DNA of 64,000 nucleotides from Candidatus Accumulibacter affinis (GTDB taxonomy: Bacteria; Pseudomonadota; Gammaproteobacteria; Burkholderiales; Rhodocyclaceae), in contig JADJOT010000001.1 of NCBI GenBank assembly GCA_016713625.1, positions 205,345 through 269,344 of the forward strand. Reading direction: 5' to 3'. Under the pieces are notes generated by a model. The model saw nothing but the letters and a program-made list of their open reading frames with translations. It was not told where the DNA came from and made no database searches. Position numbers and translations under genes: made by a program. Positions 26,405 through 35,323 of this stretch are shown here, piece after piece (position 1 is the stretch's first letter; every line of letters begins with the position of its first letter).

Positions 26405-28018
26405 ATGTTGCGAATCAGCGAAATCCGTCTCCCGATCGAGCATCCGCCGGCGGCGCTGCGCGCGGCGGTGGCTGCTCGCCTCGGCATTGGCGAGGCCGAC
26501 ATCGGCGCGATCAGCGTTTTCCGGCGCAGTTGCGATGCCCGCAAGGCAAGCGCGCCGACCTTTATCTACAGCGTCGACGTCGCCCTGGCCAACGAGGCCG
26601 ATCTGCTCGCCAGCTTCGCCGGCGACCGCCACCTGCAGCCGACGCCGGACATGCGTTACCATTTCGTCGGGCATGCACCGGCGCAGCTGGCGACGCGGCC
26701 GATCGTCGTCGGCTTCGGCCCGGCCGGGATTTTTGCCGCACTGGTTCTTGCGCAGAGCGGCTTTCGGCCGATCGTCCTCGAACGCGGCAAGGCGGTGCGC
26801 GAACGCACGCAGGATACCTGGGGGCTGTGGCGGAAGAAGCTGCTCAACCCCGAATCGAACGTGCAGTTCGGCGAAGGCGGCGCCGGTACTTTTTCCGACG
26901 GCAAGCTGTACAGCCAGATCAAGGACCCGCGGCACTACGGACGCAAGGTGCTCGAGGAGTTCGTCAAGGCCGGAGCGCCGGCCGAGATCCTCTACGTCAG
27001 CAAGCCACACATCGGCACCTTTCGCCTGGTCGGCATGGTCGAGCAGATGCGCCACGAGATCGAACAGCTCGGCGGCGAGGTGCGTTTTCAGCAGCGGGTC
27101 AATGGTGTGCACATCGAACAGGGCCGGGTGCGCGGGGTGACGCTCGCTTCCGGCGAGGAACTGCGCGCCGAACAGGTCATTCTGGCACTCGGCCACAGCG
27201 CCCGCGATACCTTCGAGATGCTGCACCAGGCCGGGGTGTTCATGGAGGCCAAGCCCTTTTCGATCGGCTTCCGTATCGAGCACCCGCAATCGCTGATTGA
27301 CCGCGCACGCTTCGGCGCGCACGCCGGCAACCCGCTGCTCGGAGCCGCCGACTACAAGCTGGTGCATCATTGCCGGAGCGGGCGCTCCGTGTACAGCTTC
27401 TGCATGTGCCCCGGCGGCACGGTGGTCGCCGCCACTTCCGAGGCCAACTGCGTCGTCACCAACGGCATGAGCCAGTACTCGCGCAACGAGCGCAATGCCA
27501 ACGCCGGCATCGTCGTCGGCATCACGCCCGCCGATTACCCGGGTGGCCCGCTGGCCGGCATCGAACTGCAGCGGCAACTCGAGAGCCATGCTTTCGAACT
27601 CGGGGGGAGCAGCTACGAAGCCCCCGGGCAACTCGTCGGCGACTTCCTTGCCGACCGGCCATCGAGGCAACTCGGTGCGGTAGTTCCATCGTACCAGCCC
27701 GGGGTTCGCCTGACGAATCTCGCCAGCGCGCTGCCGGACTACGCGATCACCGCGATTCGCGAAGCGCTGCCGGCCTTTGATCGGCAGCTTCGCGGTTTTG
27801 CGATGCCCGACGCCGTTCTCACCGGCGTCGAGACGCGTACCTCGTCGCCGCTGCGCATCACCCGTGGCGACGATTGCCAGAGCCTTAACGTCAAGGGCCT
27901 GTACCCCGCCGGCGAAGGCGCCGGCTACGCCGGCGGCATTCTCTCGGCCGGCGTCGATGGCATCAGGGTGGCCGAAGCGGTGACACGCGAGCTACTGACT
28001 ACTCGCTCAGCCGGGTAA
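26405..28018 (+). CDS. FAD-dependent dehydrogenase (COG2509-like)
   Basis: A 537-residue flavoprotein. An N-terminal domain of about 90 residues (FRRSCDARKASAPTFIYSVD) precedes the dinucleotide-binding motif IVVGFGPAGIFAALVLAQSG and the acidic end of the second strand (VLERGK). Later flavin contacts include NVQFGEGGAGTFSDGKLYSQ and the C-terminal GLYPAGEGAGYAGGI. A cysteine pair lies in SFCMCPGG. The start has AGGA upstream. Proteins of this family are conserved but the substrate is not established to my knowledge. It ends within the 3' end of the convergent SYLF gene. Confidence 0.88.
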   Translation: MLRISEIRLPIEHPPAALRAAVAARLGIGEADIGAISVFRRSCDARKASAPTFIYSVDVALANEADLLASFAGDRHLQPTPDMRYHFVGHAPAQLATRPIVVGFGPAGIFAALVLAQSGFRPIVLERGKAVRERTQDTWGLWRKKLLNPESNVQFGEGGAGTFSDGKLYSQIKDPRHYGRKVLEEFVKAGAPAEILYVSKPHIGTFRLVGMVEQMRHEIEQLGGEVRFQQRVNGVHIEQGRVRGVTLASGEELRAEQVILALGHSARDTFEMLHQAGVFMEAKPFSIGFRIEHPQSLIDRARFGAHAGNPLLGAADYKLVHHCRSGRSVYSFCMCPGGTVVAATSEANCVVTNGMSQYSRNERNANAGIVVGITPADYPGGPLAGIELQRQLESHAFELGGSSYEAPGQLVGDFLADRPSRQLGAVVPSYQPGVRLTNLASALPDYAITAIREALPAFDRQLRGFAMPDAVLTGVETRTSSPLRITRGDDCQSLNVKGLYPAGEGAGYAGGILSAGVDGIRVAEAVTRELLTTRSAG

Positions 28019-28568
28019 TCTTGTTGCCCTGCAGGCCAACCCCGGCCATCAGGCCCTTCTGGCTGAAGATGAAGGCGTAGATGTCGTTGGTCGCGGTCGT
28101 GGAGGTCAGCGACTTGCCCATTCCCTGGTCGACGACCACGACGCTGGGGCCAACGCCGACCTCGAATCCCTCGTTCGCGGTCAGGGCATTCAATGACTTC
28201 TCGTTCATGAAGAACATGGCATAACCATACTCCTGGACACCGGCCTGAAATCCGTACGAAGCGCCAGAGGTGTTGTAGTAGCCTGCTGCCGTCCCGTTCC
28301 TGAACAGTACGCCGTCGCCGGACTGCCCGCCGACGACGAGACCGGCCTTGATGATCTTCGGAAAGACGAGGACCGCCACCGCGTCTCTCGACAATGCCTT
28401 GGCCACCGGCAGCCTGGCGATCAGCTTCTGATAGGCATTGCGCGCGTCACGTTCGAGCGCGGCGCGATCGGCGGCGATGGCGCCGGCGGGGGCCAGCAGA
28501 ATGGCAATGACTGCGATCAGGAGCCAGCGCGCTCTTTGAAGAAGTTGCGAAACAAGTGTCGTGGACAT
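27999..28568 (-). CDS. SYLF-domain (YSC84-like) lipid-binding protein
   Basis: A 189-residue exported protein. The signal peptide (WLLIAVIAILLAPAGAIAA) is followed by a SYLF/DUF500 domain: VAVLVFPKIIKAGLVVGGQS, then GVLFRNG, and YGFQAGVQEYGYAMFFM. The family binds phosphoinositides in eukaryotes; the bacterial role is not settled. The ATG at 28568 has GGAGG upstream. Its last 20 bases overlap the end of the convergent FAD-dehydrogenase gene. Confidence 0.88.
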   Translation of the reverse strand: MSTTLVSQLLQRARWLLIAVIAILLAPAGAIAADRAALERDARNAYQKLIARLPVAKALSRDAVAVLVFPKIIKAGLVVGGQSGDGVLFRNGTAAGYYNTSGASYGFQAGVQEYGYAMFFMNEKSLNALTANEGFEVGVGPSVVVVDQGMGKSLTSTTATNDIYAFIFSQKGLMAGVGLQGNKITRLSE

Positions 28569-28690
28569 GAAGTTACCTCCGAACAATGGATAGAAGGAAT
28601 CGCTTCGCCGGCTGGGGCGGGCGGGCACACATCGTCTAGAATATCCTTTCTTCGGCCTTTTCACCAACCCCCATCGACAACGAGCTGATC

Positions 28691-30103
28691 ATGACCTCAG
28701 AAACCCTCCAGAATCGTTGTTTCGACGAAATCTCCATTGGCGAAAGCGCCAGCATCACCCATACCCTGAGCCTGCGCGACGTACAGCTTTTTGCGGCCGT
28801 TTCGGGCGACCTCAGCCCGACCCAGCTCGACAGCGAGCTCGACCGGCATCTTGGCCCCGCCGAGCTCAGCGCGCACAGCATGTGGCTGGGTGCGCAGGTT
28901 TCCGGGCTGCTCGGCAACCAGCTTCCTGGCCCCGGCAGCGTTCACTCGGGACAGGATCTTGAGTTTCTGGCGCCGCTGCCGGTCGGCGAGCAGGTCACCA
29001 TCACCATTACTGCCACGGCCAAGGATGCCGCAAGCCACCGGGTGACCTTCGACTGTCGTGGTGTCAACGCCCACGGCGAGACGATCATGACCGGTACCGC
29101 CCGGGTTATCGCGCCCACGGTCAAGATCACGATGGACCGTCCGGACACGGCGCAGGTGGCGATCCAGAGCCACGACAACTTCGCCCGCTTCGTCGAACGC
29201 TGCCAGCAACTGCCGCCGGTGCCGGTGGCGGTAGCGCATCCCTGTGACGAGTCGTCGCTTGGCGCTGCCCTGCAGGCGAAGCGCGAAGGGCTGATCGAGC
29301 CAATTCTCGTCGGCCCGCTGGCGAGGATGCGGGCGATCGCCGAGCAGCATGGTCTCGATCTCTACGGTGTGCAGATCGACGACGTGCCGCACAGCCATGC
29401 CGCTGCTTTCCGCGCCGTCGAACTGGTGCGCCTGGGCAAGGCGACGGCGTTGATGAAGGGCAGCCTGCACACCGACGAGCTGATGGCCGAAGTCGTCAGC
29501 CGTGACACCGGCCTGCGTACCGAGCGGCGCATCACCCACGCCTTCCTGATGGACGTGCCGACCTATCACAAGGGGCTGATCGTCACCGACGCCGCGATCA
29601 ACATTGCCCCCGACCTCGACACCAAGCGCGACATCTGCCAGAACGCGATCGATCTGGCGCATGTCCTTGGCGTTGCACGCCCCAAGGTAGCGATCATCTG
29701 CGCGGTCGAGTCGATCAATTCGCGCATGGTGTGCACCACCGACGCCGCCTCGCTGTGCAAGATGGCCGACCGTGGCCAGATCACCGGCGCCATTCTCGAC
29801 GGTCCGCTGGCCCTGGACAACGCGATCAGCAAGGAAGCGGCACGTATCAAGAAGATCGACTCGGCGGTCGCCGGTGATCCCGACATCGTCGTTGTTCCCG
29901 ACCTTGCCAGTGGCAACATCCTCGCCAAGCAGCTCACTTTCATGAGCAACGCCGACGGCGCCGGCATCGTCCTCGGCGCGCGCGTGCCGATCATCCTCAC
30001 CAGCCGCGCCGACAACCAGCGTACCAAGCTCGCATCGTGCGCGGTGGCCGTCCTGATGGCCAGCGCGGCGGCGGGGCAGACGCTGACGAAAACGGGAGCG
30101 TGA
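28691..30103 (+). CDS. MaoC hydratase-like domain fused to phosphate acetyl/butyryltransferase
   Basis: A 470-residue two-domain protein. Residues about 10-145 form a MaoC-type hot-dog domain (FAAVSGDLSPTQLD, PGPGSVHSGQDLEFLAP). Residues about 160-470 are a phosphate acyltransferase (GLIEPILVGPLARMRAIAE; GKATALMKGSLHTDELM; the C-terminal NADGAGIVLGARVPIILTSR). The second domain exchanges CoA for phosphate on an acyl group, giving acetyl-phosphate (or another short acyl-phosphate) for the kinase gene that follows two bases later. The MaoC part may handle a 3-hydroxyacyl/enoyl-CoA, but this is inference from the family. Confidence 0.92.
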   Translation: MTSETLQNRCFDEISIGESASITHTLSLRDVQLFAAVSGDLSPTQLDSELDRHLGPAELSAHSMWLGAQVSGLLGNQLPGPGSVHSGQDLEFLAPLPVGEQVTITITATAKDAASHRVTFDCRGVNAHGETIMTGTARVIAPTVKITMDRPDTAQVAIQSHDNFARFVERCQQLPPVPVAVAHPCDESSLGAALQAKREGLIEPILVGPLARMRAIAEQHGLDLYGVQIDDVPHSHAAAFRAVELVRLGKATALMKGSLHTDELMAEVVSRDTGLRTERRITHAFLMDVPTYHKGLIVTDAAINIAPDLDTKRDICQNAIDLAHVLGVARPKVAIICAVESINSRMVCTTDAASLCKMADRGQITGAILDGPLALDNAISKEAARIKKIDSAVAGDPDIVVVPDLASGNILAKQLTFMSNADGAGIVLGARVPIILTSRADNQRTKLASCAVAVLMASAAAGQTLTKTGA

Positions 30104-30104
30104 C

Positions 30105-31289
30105 ATGGAGAAGGTGATTCTGGTACTCAACGCGGGGTCGTCGAGCCTCAAGTTCTCGGTCTTCGCACTTCCTGCTGCCGATGAAATGCGCGCCGTCGCC
30201 GTCGGCCAGGTCGAGGGCCTGGGCACCGCGCCACGCCTCAAGGTCAAGGACGGTGCCGGCGAGCGAATAGCCGACGCGCAGTGGGACACCAGCGAGGTGG
30301 CCAGCCATGCGCAGGCACTGCAGCGCATCGCCGAGCTGCTGCGCGCGCGCTTTCAGGGCAGTGTGCTTGCCGGTGTCGGTCACCGCGTGGTGCATGGCGG
30401 CCCGGATTACTCGGCGCCGCTGCTAATCACGCAGGAGGCGATGACCAGGCTGGAAACCTTCGTGCCGCTGGCGCCGCTGCATCAGCCGCACAACCTCGCC
30501 GCAATCCGCGCCGTGCAGGAGGTGCAGCCGGACCTGCCGCAGGTCGCGTGCTTCGATACCGCCTTCCACCGGACGCAGAAGATGGTCGGCGATCTTTACG
30601 GTCTGCCGTACGAGTACTACGAGCGTGGCATCCGGCGTTACGGTTTTCATGGGCTCTCCTACGAATACATCGCGGCGACCCTGCCTGCCATCGCCCCGGA
30701 AATTGCCGGCGGGCGCGTGGTGGTGGCCCACCTCGGCAGCGGCGCCAGCATGTGCGCGATCGACAATGGTCGCAGCGTCGGCAGCTCGATGGGCTTCACG
30801 GCGCTCGACGGCCTGCTGATGGGCACCCGCCCGGGTAACATGGACCCCGGCATCGTCCTCTACCTGCTGCAGCAGGAAGGGCTCTCGGCGAAGCAGATCG
30901 AGGACCTGCTCTACAAGCGCTCGGGCCTGCTTGGTCTGTCGGGAATTGGCAACGACATGCGGGTCCTGCTGGCCAGCGATGTGCCACGTGCCAGGCTGGC
31001 GATCGACCATTTCGTCTACCGCATCAGTCGTGAGCTCGGTGCACTTGCCGCGGTACTCGGTGGCCTCGACGCGCTGGTGTTCACCGCGGGTATTGGCGAG
31101 AACAGCGCGCGCATCCGCGAACTGGTCTGCGAGCAGGCGGCATGGCTGGGGATCGAAGTCGATACTGCGGCCAATGAAGGCGGCGGTCCGCGCATCAGCC
31201 GCCCCGGCGGCAAGGCCTCGGCCTGGGTAGTGCCGACCAACGAGGAGCTGATGATCGCCCGCCATACCCGCAAGCTGCTGGCCCTGTGA
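30105..31289 (+). CDS. ackA: Acetate kinase
   Basis: A 394-residue enzyme of the ASKHA fold that makes ATP and acetate from acetyl-phosphate. Signature 1 is at the N-terminus (LVLNAGSSSLKFSVF), signature 2 in the body (GHRVVHGG), and the phosphate loop is AHLGSGASMCAIDNGRSVGS, followed by MGTRPGNMDPGI. The late VFTAGIGENSARIRE is the adenosine site. Length is typical. The start codon is one base after the MaoC-Pta stop, so the two genes form one operon for acetate (or propionate) conversion. Confidence 0.96.
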   Translation: MEKVILVLNAGSSSLKFSVFALPAADEMRAVAVGQVEGLGTAPRLKVKDGAGERIADAQWDTSEVASHAQALQRIAELLRARFQGSVLAGVGHRVVHGGPDYSAPLLITQEAMTRLETFVPLAPLHQPHNLAAIRAVQEVQPDLPQVACFDTAFHRTQKMVGDLYGLPYEYYERGIRRYGFHGLSYEYIAATLPAIAPEIAGGRVVVAHLGSGASMCAIDNGRSVGSSMGFTALDGLLMGTRPGNMDPGIVLYLLQQEGLSAKQIEDLLYKRSGLLGLSGIGNDMRVLLASDVPRARLAIDHFVYRISRELGALAAVLGGLDALVFTAGIGENSARIRELVCEQAAWLGIEVDTAANEGGGPRISRPGGKASAWVVPTNEELMIARHTRKLLAL

Positions 31290-31378
31290 GCGCCACGCCG
31301 GGGCCTGACTCCGGCGCTGACGACCGCCTTGAGAACTTCAGATTCCGCCTGTCGCCAATGGCACGATCTGCGTCCTGT

Positions 31379-32212
31379 TCAGCCGATGACGTGGTAGCCG
31401 CCGTCGATGTGCATCGTTTGGCCGGTAATGAGCTTCGCGTAGTCGGACGCGAGGAAGGCCGTTGTCATGCCGACATCCTCGAGGGTGACCAGCATGTGGG
31501 CCGGCGCGCGCGTCGCGGCGCTCTCGATCAACTCGTCGAAGCGATCGATGCCGCTGGCGGCGCGAGTCCTGATCGGGCCGGGCGAGATCGGATGCACGCG
31601 AATCCCTTTCGGTCCAAGTTCGGCGGCAAGGTATCGTGCCGACGCCTCCAGAGCCGCTTTCACGGGGCCCATCAGGTTGTAGCGATCGACCACCTTCTCG
31701 GCGCCGTAGTAGCTCATGGTAAACAACGAGCCGCCATCGATCATCAATGGCTCGGCGAGTTTGGCCATGCGGATGAACGAGTGGCAGGAGACGTCCATCG
31801 CCATCAGGAACCCATCGCGCGAGCAATCGGTGACCCGACCATGCAGATCCTCGCGTGGGGCGAAGGCAATCGAGTGCAGGGCGATGTCGAGACGGCCCCA
31901 GCTTTTCTCGATCGCCTCGAACACCGCTTCGAGCTGTCCGGGGATACGCACGTCGCAGGGGAGGAAAAGTTCTCGATCAACCTCCAGGTGATCTGCCAGC
32001 GCCTGGGTGTAGGGCCTGGACTTTTCGTTGAGATAGGTCATCGCCACGCTGGCTCCGAGCGCGCGGAAAGCCAGTGCGCAGCCGTAGGCGATCGACTGGT
32101 TGTTGGCGATTCCGACCACCAGTGCCTTCTTGCCTTCGAGCGCGCCGGCCGGGCCCTTCACCTTTTCTGCGAGGTCGCGGAAAAAAGCCTCGGTGGGATT
32201 CAGTTCGGTCAT
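31379..32212 (-). CDS. fabI: Enoyl-[acyl-carrier-protein] reductase (NADH)
   Basis: A 277-residue short-chain dehydrogenase of the FabI class, last step of the fatty acid elongation cycle. The cofactor loop reads VVGIANNQSIAYGCA. The catalytic pair is in MSYYGAEKVVDRYNLMGPVK (Tyr and Lys in the FabI Y-x6-K spacing). The C-terminus has ASDYAKLITGQTMHIDGGY. There is an N-terminal extension of about 25 residues relative to E. coli FabI. The ATG at 32212 has GAGGAG upstream. It stands alone, convergent with ackA. Confidence 0.93.
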   Translation of the reverse strand: MTELNPTEAFFRDLAEKVKGPAGALEGKKALVVGIANNQSIAYGCALAFRALGASVAMTYLNEKSRPYTQALADHLEVDRELFLPCDVRIPGQLEAVFEAIEKSWGRLDIALHSIAFAPREDLHGRVTDCSRDGFLMAMDVSCHSFIRMAKLAEPLMIDGGSLFTMSYYGAEKVVDRYNLMGPVKAALEASARYLAAELGPKGIRVHPISPGPIRTRAASGIDRFDELIESAATRAPAHMLVTLEDVGMTTAFLASDYAKLITGQTMHIDGGYHVIG

Positions 32213-32323
32213 GTCTTGTGCTCCTCATCAGTGGGTAGGATGGAGTTTGCTGGAGTAGGGTGGGGATGCCTGGCGACGGGCCACGACGGCTCGCAGCCAG
32301 TGCCTGGCAAGCATCCTTCGCCG

Positions 32324-33120
32324 CTAGCACGCCTTGCCGCCGGTTCTTGCCTGAAGGGCCTGGAAATGTTCGATTGCCGCCCGGGAATTGTACAGCATGC
32401 GCTCAGGGCCCAAGATGTCGGCCAACCCGGAACGTCGCACCACCTCGAGTACGCCGGGATTGAGCCCGACCAGCCACAGGGTGGCGTCCCGTTCGCTCAC
32501 GCGCTTCTCGCCCTGCAGCAACATCTGTAGCGCCGAGTATTCGATGTCGAGCACCCGGCTCATATCCAGCGCCAGCACGCGTGGCTTGTGCCTCTCGACC
32601 AGCGCCCTGATATCCTCGCCAACCTGTTGCGCGTTGGCAAAGAACAGGCGTCCCTCGGGGCGGAGGATGAGCAAGCCCTCAATGGTCTCGTCGTCGGCAT
32701 GTTCGGGAGACAGTGGCCGCAGCACGTCGGGTCCGCGCTTGCGGCCAATGACCGAAATCCCAGGCGCAGCACGGCGGCCAGGATCAGCAGCAGACCGACC
32801 AGCGCGGTCAGCGTCGCGGCGGCGGTGATCAGCCGCGTCGGGTCGCCGTCGGGCACCGCGAGGCCGATCTGCGTGCCAGCCAGGATCGCCAGCGTGGCGG
32901 TTGAACTGACGCTCAGCAGCCGCGACGAACCGAGCAGGGCGTACACGATCATTGGCACGAAAGCGGTATACAGACCCACCGCAACGGGCAGGCCGGCAAC
33001 CGTTGCGTAGGCCATGGCTTTCGGAACAACCACCGCCGCGGCCGTCAGGCCGGCGACCACGTCGAAACGCAGCGCGCCCCCTCCCGGGCCGGTGTTCCCT
33101 GCTGTCAGAGGTCTGTTCAT
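32324..33120 (-). pseudogene. SulP sulfate permease with large internal deletion
   Basis: The start (ATG 33120) gives about 118 residues of a SulP-family anion transporter: FDVVAGLTAAAVVVPKAMAY, then YTAFVPMIVYALLGSSR and LLILAAVLRLGF. Near 32760 the frame shifts directly into the protein's tail, SVIGRKRGPDVLRPLSPEH and the STAS domain (GRLFFANAQQVGEDI, LALDMSRVLDIEYSALQML). Roughly half of a normal 550-600 residue permease, including most membrane helices, is missing. The joint also changes frame, so the gene is dead. The remaining STAS part is well preserved, which suggests a recent deletion or an assembly joint. Confidence 0.8.
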
Positions 33121-33172
33121 CCGGATTTCCCTGCTGGTCGAGTGTGCCGGCAATCGGGCGGCGGCAAGCTAC

Positions 33173-33544
33173 ATGAATTATACGCAGCCCGAGAGGGCAG
33201 GGTGGTTTGACCCGGTCAACTTCGCCGGCATGGTCGCCGCCGACATCCTGTGCGGCGACATGCCCCAGAGTCACTGGGATGCCAGCGAAGACGGATTCCT
33301 CCTCGATGTGCGCGAGGCCACCGAACGGGCAGTGGAGAGCGTGCCGGGCTCGCTCAACATCCCTCTCGGCGAGCTTCGCGCACGCCTCGGCGAACTGCCT
33401 CGCGACCGGGAGATCCTGGTCATCTGCCGCTCAGGCCAGCGGGCCTACTATGCGACCCGGGCGCTCCTGCAAAACGGCTTCAAGGCGAGGACGGTCGCCG
33501 GCGGCATGCTGTCGCGCTTCCATACCTATCTTCTCGACAACTGA
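33173..33544 (+). CDS. Rhodanese-domain protein, probably the detached tail of a CoA-disulfide reductase
   Basis: About 123 residues with a rhodanese domain: FLLDVREATERAVESVPG, GSLNIPLGELRARL and the active-site loop VICRSGQRAYYA (Cys in the CX5 loop). Residues before it (FDPVNFAGMVAADILCGD) match the hinge between the NADH-oxidase part and the C-terminal rhodanese domain of CoA-disulfide reductases. It is therefore probably a 3' remnant whose flavin domains are lost, although a stand-alone rhodanese is possible. No ribosome site is visible before ATG 33173. Confidence 0.6.
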   Translation: MNYTQPERAGWFDPVNFAGMVAADILCGDMPQSHWDASEDGFLLDVREATERAVESVPGSLNIPLGELRARLGELPRDREILVICRSGQRAYYATRALLQNGFKARTVAGGMLSRFHTYLLDN

Positions 33545-33685
33545 GAATCAAGGCGCGAGTAGGGCCGCGCGGTCATCGCCGAAGTGTAGGCCGCTTGGGC
33601 CTTGCGGTGCAGGGGAATGTTTCGGCAGAGCTGTCCCCTGGGGGGATTTCCTTCGCGTCACCTGGCGCGATCCCTTCGCCGCCAT

Positions 33686-35323
33686 CTAAGGTCTTGCCTG
33701 CTTTTCGCTAGCCAGCTCCGCAATCAGTAAATTCGCAGCGTCCTGGTCTCCCAACTCACCGTACATTTGCAGCAGGCGCAACCCGGTCGTCACGGTTGTT
33801 TCATGCTGCGGGCCATTTACCTTGCGGTACAAGCCGTATAGTGATTTCGCCATGTCGCGGGCTTCCTCTTGCTGGTTCGCATCCCAAAGCGTTGCGATCA
33901 GGTTGCGCATCCCGCCGAGGGTGTCCGGGTGCTCGTCGCCGAGGACGCGGCGGCGGGTCGCCAGCACCTGTTCCTGAAGCGCGCGGGCGCCGTGCAGGTC
34001 GCCCTGGGGGGGGGGGGGGGGCAGTCGCCCTGGCTGCGGAACGTTACGGCCAGGTTGTTCATGCTGCTGAGGGTGTCCGGATGCTCGTCGCCGAGGATGG
34101 GGGAGCGCGAGCACCTGGTCCCCAAGGGGGGGGGGGGGGGGGGGGCCCCCGGGCCCCCGGGGGGGCGGGCCGGGGGGCGCGGGGGGCGGGGGGGGCCGGG
34201 GGGCCGGCGGCGGGGGGGGGGGGGGGGGGGGGGGGGCCCGCGCCGGGGGGGGGGGGGCCCGGGGGGGGGGGGCCGGGGGGGGGGCGGGGGGGGCGGGGGG
34301 GGCGGGGGGGAAGGGGGGGAGGGGGTGGGGGGGGGGGCGGGGGGGGGGGGGGGGGGGGGGCCCCCCAAGAGCGGGGGGGCGGGGGGGGGGGCGCCGGGGG
34401 GGGGGGGGGGGCGGGCAGGGGGGGCCGGCGGGGGGGGGGGGGGGGGGCGCGAGGACGCGGCGGCGGATCGCCAGTGCCGACTCCTGGAGTGTGCGTGCCC
34501 CAGCGTAGTCTCCCTGTTTTTCCAGCAGCGTGGCGAGAATGCTCTTGTACTGCTGGACATCCACATGTGGATCGCCGAGTTGATTCGTACTCTGCGCAAG
34601 CAGCTTTTCTGCCATCCCGCGGGCGGTAGCAAATTTGCCCTGCTCGGTGAACAGTTGTACCAGAGCGCCCCGGAATGCCAGGCTTTCGACATGTGTTTCA
34701 CCGAGGGACTTGCGCGCGTAGGCCTCGCCCATGCGGACGGCCAATTCGGCATTGCCGCTGTCGCCGTCCGTAGCGAAGCGCTTCGCCAGCGCGCGCAGGG
34801 CAGACAAATCTTCGGCGAAGGCCACGGCTTCGAGTGGTCGCGCGCGCACGGTTTTCCAGTGATCGCATCAGGCGTATTGCTTCGGGGCTTTCCCACGGAA
34901 GGTATCCGGGCTCCAGCCAGGCGAGGAGATTCTGGTAGGCACGCGTCAGGGAATAGTCGTCCTCGACCTTTTGCATTCTTTCACTGAGTACCGCGATCTC
35001 TTCACCGAAAGCATAGACCGGGCTTTGCTTGATCTGTACTTCGTCGAAGAAGCGCTTCAGATGGCAGTGCTTGATCCCGTACGCGTCCTTCAACGCCTTG
35101 GTCAGGAAGGTCACTGTGGTAATACTCGGGGCTGAGGATCGCGACCATGCAGATGCTCTGGGGCAGGGCACCGGCCATCGCGATGTTGAACTTGTATCCT
35201 GCTTTCAAGCGTTCGCGGTCAATGTAAACGCCTTGCCCGAGGCGCTGATCCAGACTGTTCTCAAGCGCATCGACAAACTGCTCTATGAACTTGACCGTCT
35301 TTTCCTTATCAGCTGGTCGACGC
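33686..35323 (-). pseudogene. TIR-TPR protein, fragmented
   Basis: Read on the minus strand in several frames. Near 35300-35120 there is a TIR domain (KTVKFIEQFVDALENSLDQ; GVYIDRERLKAGYKFNIAMA; ICMVAILSPEYYHS) without its N-terminus. A linker follows (YAFGEEIAVLSERMQKVEDD; YQNLLAWLEPGYLPWES), then kinesin-light-chain-type TPR units with the repeated LGDEHPDTL motif down to 33686. Frames change near 35120 and 34870, and the middle of the repeats (34007-34447) is replaced by poly-G. TIR-TPR proteins are usually nucleotide-signalling or immune-type proteins, but this copy cannot be read as one gene. Confidence 0.65.
34007..34447. other. Poly-G low-complexity block, probable assembly artefact
   Basis: About 440 bases made almost wholly of long G runs, with short C runs, embedded in TPR-repeat coding sequence. 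Readable repeat sequence (EHPDTL-type units) is found on both sides and in a short island at 34021-34118. The pattern is what two-colour Illumina chemistry produces when signal is lost, and a tandem repeat is where an assembler would fail. I do not treat it as biological. The true length of the missing repeats is unknown. Confidence 0.85.

Noticed and set aside
34007..34447. G-quadruplex regulatory region or polyglycine/polyproline protein
   Set aside because: The G runs interrupt TPR coding sequence on both sides and look like sequencing signal loss.
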